From Ophiobolus disseminans (lineage: Eukaryota; Ascomycota; Dothideomycetes; Pleosporales; Phaeosphaeriaceae), in contig MU006242.1 of NCBI GenBank assembly GCA_010093685.1, positions 434,001 to 498,000 of the forward strand: a DNA stretch of 64,000 bases, written 5' to 3'. The position numbers and the translations under genes were made by a program. Below are positions 55,493 to 64,000 of the stretch, piece by piece. Below the pieces are notes generated by a model. It was not told the origin of the DNA. It saw only the letters and a list, made by a program, of their open reading frames with translations, and did no database searches. The first letter of the stretch is position 1. Every line of letters begins with the position of its first letter.

Positions 55493-56844
55493 AGGCGTCG
55501 AAAGGGAAATGGGGGTTGGAGGAGATGAAGAGCTCGTGATCTTTAATGGTCGCAAGGATGTTTTAATAGTGTAGACGGGAGTTTATTTTAGCTAGCATAC
55601 TATACATAACCCACAATCCTCTTACTACCTACAACTCTCTTGCTCTGCGCTGGATAGCAGTGAGGCATGTGCTCTATCTCGATATCAGTTCGGTACAAAA
55701 GATGCGGCCTGAAGTCGATATGTGACAGGAGGTACGGTGCAAGTATTGATTATACACTCTCTGCGGAGTAACATTATCGCTATGGCACAGGGTGCCGCAT
55801 CCAATTGACGTTGAGCGAGATGCACAGTGATGGCGGTTATCTTCGGGTTGACAAGGTGCGGGTTAGACTACGCCGCCGACAAGACATCAAGAGAACACCC
55901 CCACTACGGTCCGCCACCCTCACGACTCGCGACAATTCCATCTCACAATCTGACAATGATTGCGAAAAACGATGAGTTCCTCAATCTCGTTGATGAATTC
56001 TTCGCGATGGATTCAGCTAACAGCGGCTGGATTGTTGCCTACCAAAATTTGCCGTGACCCCGCAGCTGCTGCAAGACGTTGACGAAGGCCAGATTGCGTC
56101 GTATTGTAGGCCTGGACACAGGGTAAGACGTTCGATATATGAATGGCACACCAAAGGATCGGACGCTAAATCATTACAGGCTTTTCGCTGCATCACCTTT
56201 GCGTCGCATCGCTGCGAGATGCCGCATGCAGCGACCACCCGGCAGCGACCGGCCGAGACCGACTTCCCGAGTTTTACCACAACCAGGGGCAAACTTCACC
56301 AAGAAGCAAGATGAGGGATACTCAAGATTCGATGTTCCGATCAGGTGTCGCCACTTCGACCTGATGATATACTCACTGATTGTCACCAAGACTTGTGAAT
56401 TTTGGAAGACTAAAGGGAGTCAACGGCATGACGCCGATGACAAAACCAACGCGATTTCCAACCACGCAACAGCCGCAGACTGCAGGACGCACAGGCGAAG
56501 GATCTTGAGATCCAGATGCTGTCACTATGTGATTGGTGCCACCGCCTTACATAAGGCTGAAAAGAAGAGTTTTGCTCGTCCAGGTACTAGCGCGAATTGC
56601 GTGATCGCACGTCTTCCTCCCCATCTATCGCACCTTGCGGAGGTGGGTTACAAAGCGAGCCGATGGCGGAGCCCAATATATACTCCAGGCCGTGTTCTTG
56701 GTTGCTCCCTCCATCTCCAGAACGCAGCAGTTGGTAATAGTGTTTTCTTTTGCGAGCCACCTGAGCAGTACAAGCCTTCAGTATTATTCTTCCCTGAGAC
56801 TATCTGCACGAGCCACCTTGAAACACACCCGCCACGCTACGAAG
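55493..56844. other. Intergenic, MET16 promoter side
   Basis: 1.35 kb without a supported gene. Short frames only (for example 55827-56057, 76 codons, no motif). Confidence 0.55.
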
Positions 56845-57808
56845 ATGTCGTCACAGCTATTTGACAACAAGGAGCAATATCCTCCTTCTCCAACGATCCA
56901 GAGCGAGGAGTCAGGCTATGCCTCAGCAACATCAAGTCAGGACGGTCTGACTGAAGTTTACTTCAGCAAGCCGCATCTCAAGTTCATCAATGCTCAACTG
57001 CAGAAGTTGGAGCCACAGGGTAAGTGGTGGTCAATTCTATTGGTCAAATGCTCTTTTTCTGATATGATTAGATATCCTAAAATGGTGCATCACTACCCTG
57101 CCTGGCCTCTACCAGACAACTGCCTTTGGTCTTACTGGCCTTGTCACTGTGGATATGCTTTCTAAGCTCGAAGGTCCTCTAAAACACAACATCGATTTGA
57201 TCTTCCTGGACACACTGTATCACTTCGACGAGACCTACGCTCTGGTTGACCGTGTACGAAGGCGCTATGGCACCCCTGTGCACGCCTACAAACCTGCTGG
57301 TTGCGACACCGCCGAGGAGTTCAGCCGCAAGCATGGACAGAAACTCTGGGACACCAACGACGAACTCTACGACTATGTTGCCAAGGTCGAGCCTGCCGAG
57401 CGTGCTTACTCGGAGCTTCAGGTCAAGGCAGTTCTGACTGGTCGCCGACGAAGCCAAGGTGCTCAGCGAGGAGATTTGGACATTGTCGAAGTTACTGAAG
57501 ATGGACTCATCAAGATCAACCCCTTGGCGAACTGGAGTTTTGCGGAGGTCAAAGCATACGTTGACGCCAACAATGTTCCATACAATGAGCTCCTCAACCA
57601 AGGATACAAGAGTGTGGGCGACTGGCACTCGACACAGCCAGTAGCCGCTGGTGAGGACGAGCGTTCGGGACGCTGGAAGGGCAAGGCCAAGACCGAGTGC
57701 GGCATCCACAACCCCAAGTCTCGGTACGCCCAGTTCTTGCAGGAGCAGGAGCTGAAGCAGCAGCAAGAGGCGTTGAGCAATGCCCTGGAGAAGATTTCGA
57801 TCGCATAG
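56845..57808 (+). CDS. MET16: PAPS reductase (MET16)
   Basis: Two exons (56845..57019 and 57072..57808) encode 303 residues. The 52-nt intron joins KLEPQ to DILKWCITTLPGLYQTTAFG, the nucleotide-binding start of the family. Further conserved blocks are LIFLDTLYHFDETYALVDRV, LTGRRRSQGAQRG, LIKINPLANWSFAEVKAYVD and YKSVGDWHSTQP. The catalytic motif is KTECGIHNP near the C-terminus, with the single Cys that attacks the sulfonyl group. It reduces PAPS to sulfite with thioredoxin in sulfate assimilation. Only the single catalytic Cys is seen, with no CC pairs of an iron-sulfur APS reductase, so PAPS is the likely substrate. MET3 follows on the same strand. Confidence 0.95.
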
Positions 57809-58434
57809 TCCAGCTCTTGTATTTCCTCATTTCTTGTATATTCTCGAGCATTTAGCATGGCGTTTGGGTGCGGGACACGACATATCATTTTGTTTGGACA
57901 GAAAGCATTTCTCTATGGAGACACGATCCGATTAAGTAGCAACACGGGGCCGAGATACCACCGTAAATGAGCCTAGAAAGCTCGAAATCGAAATAGATTC
58001 AAAAAACAAACTCGCAATGCGGTGATCGTGACGCTACAAACCACACAAGAGTGATCTCGCCTTGGCTAATCCCACGTCACCAAGAATTGTGTAGATTTCG
58101 TCCAACGAACGTACGGAGATGCCAGCCTCTGACAAACTCGTGCAATTGCGCAATCGCTACCAAGGATTTGCCGACCCGTACATGCCCACCCGCAGCACCC
58201 TAGTCTTAGTTTTTGCAGAGAACAGAGCCGTAAATGGCCAACAAAAGATCAATGGGACCCTGGGTCGGACAATAAAAAGCTCGACAAACCCGATTTCCAA
58301 GTGCCTCCATATATCCTTTCATCTTCTCGTTCCTTTTCCACTCGGGCTTCACTAGGTAGGAACACCAGGAAGTCTCCTCAATCCAATACTCGCTTTAATA
58401 CTTTTTCAGAAGCTTCTGTTTACACACACCCAGA
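57809..58434. other. Intergenic, MET3 promoter side
   Basis: 626 bp between the two sulfate-assimilation genes. I looked for a palindromic ATGRYRYCAT sulfur-regulator site and saw no perfect match. No gene seen. Confidence 0.5.
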
Positions 58435-60367
58435 ATGGCGAACCCACCACATGGTAAGTTTTACTGCAAGTTTTGGTGACGTGAATGGGACGCTGACAAG
58501 GGATTGCAGGCGGTATCCTCAAGGACCTGATTGCGCGCGATGCGCCCAGGAGAAAGGAGCTCTACGACGAGGCTGAGAAGCTTCCTGCAATTGTCCTGTC
58601 CGAGAGGCAGCTTTGCGATTTGGAGCTGATTCTGAACGGAGGATTTTCGCCGTTGGAAGGTAAGTCGTCATGTTCCTGCACTAGCGAGGGGCACTTTTTC
58701 CTTGAGCCCCTCGTGTTTGCGACGTTTGTTTTGGGATCGGTTCCTGACAAGCTTCACCAGGCTTCTTGAACCAGAAGGACTACGAAGGCGTTGTCGCCGA
58801 GAACCGTCTCGCTGATGGCAACCTCTTCTCCATACCCATCACCCTCGATGTCTCGCAAGAGACCATCGATGAGGTGGGCGTGAAGCCCGGCGCGCGCATT
58901 GCGCTACGCGACTTCCGCGACGACCGCAACCTCGCCATCATCACCGTTGACGACATCTACAAGCCCGACAAGGTCAAGGAGGCCACCGAGGTCTTCGGAG
59001 ACAACGACGAGGCCCACCCCGCGGTCAAGTACCTCCACCACACTGCCAAGGAATTCTACGTCGGCGGAAAGCTCGAGGCCATTGATCGCCTGGAGCACTA
59101 TGACTATGTCGGTCTGCGATATACGCCTGCCGAGCTGCGTCTGCACTTCGACAAGCTGGGCTGGCAGAAGGTCGTTGCCTTCCAGACAAGGAACCCCATG
59201 CACCGCGCTCATCGTGAGCTGACCGTACGCGCTGCGCGAGCCCGCCAGGCCAATGTCCTCATTCACCCCGTCGTCGGTCTCACCAAGCCTGGTGACATCG
59301 ACCACTTCACCCGTGTCCGTGTCTACCAGGCACTGATGCCCCGCTACCCCAACGGCATGGCTGTCCTCGCTCTCCTGCCCCTCGCTATGCGTATGGGCGG
59401 TCCTCGTGAGGCAATCTGGCACGCCATCATCCGCAAGAACCACGGTGCGACCCACTTCATTGTCGGTCGTGACCACGCTGGTCCTGGAAAGAACTCCAAG
59501 GGCTCCGACTTCTACGGCCCATACGATGCTCAGACCGCTGTCGAGAAGTACAGGGACGAGCTTGGCATCGAGGTCGTGCCCTTCCAGCAGATGACCTACC
59601 TGCCAGACTCGGACGAGTACAAGCCCAAGGACGAGGTTGAACAGGGTATCAAGACTCTTGATATCTCGGGAACCGGTACGTACTTGACCGATGTGACTAT
59701 GAGACATGTTCTAATATGATGTCTAGAACTCCGCAAGCGCCTCCGTACTGGCCAGGAAATCCCCGAATGGTTCTCCTACCCCGAGGTCGTCCGTGTCCTC
59801 CGTGAATCGCATCCTCCTCGCAGCCAGCAAGGTTTCACCGTCTTCCTCACCGGTTACCAGAACTCCGGAAAAGACGCCATCGCACGTGCTCTTAACGTCA
59901 CACTGAACCAGCAAGGAGGCCGCTCCGTCTCGCTGCTGCTCGGCGAGACCGTCCGCTCAGAACTCTCCTCCGAGCTCGGTTTCTCACAAGACGACCGCAA
60001 CAAGAACATCCACCGCATCGCTTTCGTAGCCGCAGAGCTCACCCGCGCCGGTGCCGCCGCTATCGTCGCTCCCATCGCACCCTTCGACAAGTCACGAAAG
60101 GCCGCGCGCGAGACTGTCGAGAAGTACGGATCCTTCTACCTCGTCCACGTAGCAACGCCGCTCGAGTACGCCGAGAAGACCGATAGGCGCGGCATCTACG
60201 CCAAGGCGCGCGCTGGTGAGATCAAGGGCTTCACCGGTGTCGACGACCCATATGAGGCGCCTGAGAAGGCTGATCTCGTTGTCGATATCTCCAAGACCAA
60301 CGTCCGGACGGCGGTCCACCAGATTGTGCTGTTGCTCGAGAGCCAGGGTCTGCTTACGCAGTTGTAG
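58435..60367 (+). CDS. MET3: ATP sulfurylase (MET3) with APS-kinase-like regulatory domain
   Basis: Four exons (58435..58453, 58510..58659, 58761..59675, 59727..60367) encode 574 residues, identical in length to Aspergillus ATP sulfurylase as I recall it. Exon 1 is 19 nt. The catalytic domain includes FQTRNPMHRAHRELTVRAAR (about 196-215) and ATHFIVGRDHAGPG. It adenylates sulfate to APS. The C-terminal third (from about 395) resembles APS kinase, but its P-loop reads LTGYQNSGKDAIAR with GKD instead of GKS/T. That fits the catalytically dead allosteric domain by which PAPS inhibits filamentous-fungal ATP sulfurylases. It lies 626 bp downstream of MET16 in the same direction. Confidence 0.96.
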
Positions 60368-60637
60368 ACGAGTGTCTTGCATTGCACTTGGATGGTGTTT
60401 CGGCTGGGTATACATGATGCGTTTATGAGTTCAAGATGCATGATAGATGAATTAGGCAAATTCGAGAAGCGACTCGAAGTTGAATGATCTCTGATGACGA
60501 TGTTTGAGTCTTGTGAGGATACTATATAGGATGTCAAGTCTGGGGTTCCTCAGTTTTATTATGTTTACTGCATGTGCATTACACTGTCATTCACACCGTA
60601 CCACTATGTACGAGATGATTATCCCAGCCCTAGCCGT

Positions 60638-61022
60638 TCAGACTAGAAGATTGACACCAAGCGCAGCAGCACCACCTAGTACCGCTGCATACTGCGCATC
60701 TGCATGTAAGTATTAACATGTAGCTCATAAACTTGGCCATGGACTTGGTCACCAAGGTGGAGCTGAAAGACCAGCTATACTTACCAGTGCATCGAGGCGC
60801 TATTGCTGAACTGCTCCTGACACTTGCGATCGATGCTGATACAGAAGAGATCCTTAACGAGAGCGAGCTCAGCGCCAGGTCTTGGGATGTCGACGGGCTT
60901 GCCGTGCTTGAAAGCGTGGGTGTCGATGTAGGAAGGATGGTGGGTTGGACCGTCGATTGTTGTGCGAATACATTGGCTGCAAGAACGGAGATTAGGGTGG
61001 TGTAGCTCAATCGTGGCTGCAT
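60638..61022 (-). CDS. Small secreted Ser/Thr-rich protein
   Basis: Two exons (61022..60785 and 60699..60638) encode 99 residues. A signal peptide (MQPRLSYTTLISVLAANVFA, likely cut before QQS) is followed by a Ser/Thr/Pro-rich stretch suited to O-glycosylation. The 85-nt intron (GTAAGT, GCAG) changes the C-terminus to DAQYAAVLGGAAALGVNLLV. That tail is hydrophobic, so a GPI-anchor signal or a membrane tail is likely. Only one Cys is present, unlike cysteine-rich effectors. The family is unknown; it may be a cell-wall protein. It converges on MET3 with 270 bp between stops. Confidence 0.7.
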
Positions 61023-62083
61023 TTTGATTAAGGGTGTCGTGGTGTGGTTGTGATATTAAGTTGCAAGTTGGTGATTAGAATACATCCTATGGAAAGGGAA
61101 AAAAGGGAAATGTGATGTGCTTTCGTCTACTTTCGGAAATAAATACCTGATACGGTACTTGTGGTGATCGGAGTGAAGATCCGGGGTAAAATGATGAGCG
61201 ACAATGACGTCGGCGGTTGTCAATAGCGCAAGTTCATTTTCCTCGGAAGTTGAGGCCGTCTTCAAACATCGCAAACGCCCTTGTTACTCGAAGCCAACAG
61301 TCTACGAGGCTTTGGGATCAAGTCTCTTTTGCCTTGGTATGTACGACGATGAGCCGAGTCCTGACTGTTACGACACTTGCCAGCCTTACGCATGCTAGGA
61401 ATAGAGTTTGTATCTACTCGCGATAGGGAAGAGCTAGTCTGGTGGCCGAAGAACGACCGACTCTGGCAGCACTTCGTTGGAAGGTCAGGAATATTACAAC
61501 ATCTGGAAGGGACGATACCTAAATATGTTCTTGAGTATGCCCTTCACTAGCTGCTGGACTGACTTCTGAAGGTCGCGAGTCCATGCCGTACCTCGTGATG
61601 ATGCCACTTGTCCAACCATTGGTTAACGTCTTCCACACTAAATGTAGCGAAGCGAAGTTGACAGCTTCAGCTTCTCCGTTCTCCTAATGGCCGTCTTTCT
61701 CTGAGCCCATTCAACCCTTGACCCAAATTGCTATCCGCTCTCAACATTCTAGCACGAAGTGCGCAAAGTCTACACTGTGGTGGTATCATATTCTAAGTCA
61801 GCCAGGACATTTAAACGCTTCGTTGATGATTCGTGTTTGTGTTTCTCAATCATGCTGCAAGGCGTCTTTAGCTCATGCAGCCTCCGAACAGCTTGTTTTA
61901 TGATCTTTCTTCGGCCAATACTACGTCAGGAATGCACCATTGAAAAGTGCCACATGCACGCTTCAGCCTCCACATTCACAGCATGCCTATTAATAGCAAG
62001 CGAATATCCACGCGCATGCCTTACAAGACATGCTTGTGTCTCAGACATACTGCCATATGTAGTGTTGCCTTCTGACCGTTAAA
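61023..62083. other. Intergenic, no gene seen
   Basis: 1.06 kb between divergent starts. Small frames at 61204-61426 and 61718-62082 have no motif or plausible splice partners. Confidence 0.55.
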
Positions 62084-64000
62084 ATGCGAATACTCGTATT
62101 TGGACTTGTAGTCGCCTTTTGTGCACAGGATGTTCGTGGCGTCGATCAGTTGAAGAACTTTTGTCGGCGCTTCGAGCATCGTACAGCCGTGGTAAACAAC
62201 AAGCTTTACATTGAGGGCGGCTACTTCAATGCAAAAGATCTCGGTACCAACTACACCAGTAAGGGTTCACTTCCATCTACAATTGCTTCCAATCTTATGC
62301 CCTTTAGACGATCAGTTCCTATATTCGGACCTCCTGGTTCTATCTAACGCCCTCCCCGCCGTGAAAGCGACCCCGCAGTTGGATGAAAAAACAGTGCCCT
62401 CTATAGCCGGCGGCGCTCTGTGGTCTGATGAGATCAATGGGCGATTCTACGCCTTTGGTGGCTATCTTTCCGCCGGAGATCCTTCGCCATTTCAGACATG
62501 GACTTACGATACGTTGCAGAGCAAATGGAGTGCCGTGACTACAACAGGCGACAAAATGGTTTATGTCGCTCGCGGCATGTCTGCCATAGCTCCTGATGCC
62601 GGAACAGCATTCTACCTGGGTGGATATCACGATAATCGAACGGATCAAAGCTGGACGGCACCTAGGTCATATTCTTCTAGCCTTGTTGAGTTCGATATGG
62701 TGAACCGAAAATATACAAATCACTCAGGTCCAAACGATAGTGGAAGAGGAGAAGGCCTTGCAGTTTTTGTACCTGCGTCAAACACAGGGCTTTTGATTTA
62801 TTTTGGGGGCGTTGTACAAGCCAAGCGTACCAAAGAACTCACCTGGGTAAGTCTCACAAACAGCTGATATTTCCCAGCTAATCCGTGTCATAGGTCACAA
62901 TGGACGTAGGTTTGATGTTCCAATTAGTCCCATTCCCAGCTAAACCGAGCAGAACATCTGGATCTACGACATATCCCTGAAGAAATGGTATCAACAAATC
63001 GCCACAGGGGATATTCCAGAGGCCCGCAGCCGCTTTTGCGGAGCTGTTGCCTGGCCAGACGACAAGTCGTCCTATAACATGTATGGTGTACTCAGACTTT
63101 GTTCCACCTGCACATTTCTCACCACCCGTTACAGATATCTGTACGGCGGACTTCATCAAAATGGCTCGGCTCTCAGCGATGTCTACGTGCTCTCTTTACC
63201 AGCATTCGTATGGGTCAAACTCTACTCAGACTCAACCAAATGGGGTCATCATAGCATGACGTGCGACATTGTCAACGGCACCCAAATGATCGTCATGGGC
63301 GGCACATTTCCCCTCACCACAGAATGCGATGCGCCAGAGACTTTAGGACAACATAATGTGGACTTGGGAACCCTTATTGACTCCACCAAAATATGGCAAC
63401 CATTCAACCAGAATAACCCGCCATATAGAGTACCGGATGTGCTCGTCAAAGTGATCGGTGGAACGTAGGTTACTTACCATTGTCCAAGCTCAGATGATCA
63501 GAGATACTAATCAGGCCAACATAGGGTCCGAGGAGGCGCAAATGCAACTGGGCCCGCTACTAACCAAACTTTTGATAAGTACCTCTTCGAAAAAGAATAC
63601 AAAGTACCACAGCGCTATGCAACGCCCATAGATACCGCCTCGGCGACTGGAACGCAGGCCCCTGATACAAGCTCTGCGAACGGACCCACTCGAGGACTGT
63701 TAATTGGAGTAATTGTCGGAGCCCTCGCTGGTGGTACGGTCATTGGTATCATAGCTTTCTACATCCTTAACTATATGCGCCGTCGACGTCGAGACAAACA
63801 AGCGCAAGGAGCAAAAGGCAAAAACAAAGGAGACAGAGAGCCGAATCGGACATCAAGCGACGAACGTCCGCCTGGGGAAATAGGAGGGCATACGATTAAC
63901 GAATTGGAAAGAGGACATGAACTCTACGAAGCTGAAGGAGAGAAACGTCCTCTAGCGGAAATGTGGTCTGAGCCTGCGGAACTCCCAGGCGCTAGGCAGA
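62084..64000 (+). CDS. Membrane-anchored kelch-repeat protein, 5' part
   Basis: Six exons are visible (62084..62258, 62308..62846, 62894..62905, 62950..63080, 63135..63464, 63525..>64000). The gene runs off the window. A signal peptide (MRILVFGLVVAFCAQDVRGV) is followed by kelch-type blades: VNNKLYIEGGYF, GRFYAFGGYLSAG, GTAFYLGGYHDNR, GLLIYFGGVVQ, NIYLYGGLHQNG and QMIVMGGTFPLTT. Exon 3 is a 12-nt microexon (VTMD). One membrane helix (LLIGVIVGALAGGTVIGIIA) is followed by a basic stop-transfer sequence (RRRRRDK) and a hydrophilic cytoplasmic tail. The blades therefore face outward. Many fungi have such kelch receptors or wall-associated proteins of unknown ligand. Confidence 0.87.

Noticed and set aside
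59832..60367. Active APS kinase fused to ATP sulfurylase
   Set aside because: The P-loop has GKD instead of GKS/T. The domain is better explained as the allosteric domain of fungal ATP sulfurylase.

Overview
The window comes from a filamentous ascomycete (Pezizomycotina). The evidence is many short introns (about 44-65 nt, GT..AG, with CTAAC/CTGAC-like branch sites), tight gene spacing, a fungal bifunctional lycopene cyclase/phytoene synthase, DASH and CCAN kinetochore genes, and a fungal ATP synthase subunit j. Gene content and the opsin type fit a Dothideomycete best, but that placement is inference. I support 31 protein-coding genes, two of them cut by the window edges. I found no convincing tRNA, rRNA, CRISPR array or intact transposon.

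Left part (1-15.2 kb). A coiled-coil gene fragment and a secreted histidine acid phosphatase precede a four-gene carotenoid/retinal/rhodopsin cluster: phytoene desaturase (carB, +), a nine-exon microbial rhodopsin (carO, -), a beta-carotene-cleaving dioxygenase (carX, -) and the lycopene cyclase/phytoene synthase fusion (carRA, +). carX and carRA diverge from one 540-bp region. Together they can make phytoene, desaturate and cyclise it to beta-carotene, cleave that to retinal, and supply retinal to the opsin. A GPI-anchor gene (GPI2) follows and overlaps a convergent uncharacterised gene by 23 bp.

Middle part (15.7-44 kb). This is a dense housekeeping stretch: annexin, a double telobox-Myb protein, 2-Cys peroxiredoxin, acetyl-CoA transporter, CENP-O, a UBX protein, RAC1, CMS1, CENP-T, SURF1/SHY1, VMA22, a PDCD5-family protein with an 11-nt microexon, a flavin-linked oxidase, RSM22 and casein kinase I.

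Right part (45.8-64 kb). Small conserved genes come first: ATP18, which is broken into four exons of 30-65 nt, then SPC19 and ATP16. A very large low-complexity gene follows, with a Cys-Gln-Pro-Val tetrapeptide array and an unresolved 3' end. The sulfate-assimilation pair MET16-MET3 is next, then a small secreted protein and a membrane-anchored kelch protein that runs off the end. Three kinetochore genes (CENP-O, CENP-T, SPC19) lie within 22 kb.

Exon boundaries were derived by hand from splice signals and reading-frame continuity. Family assignments come from recognised motifs, not from a database search.
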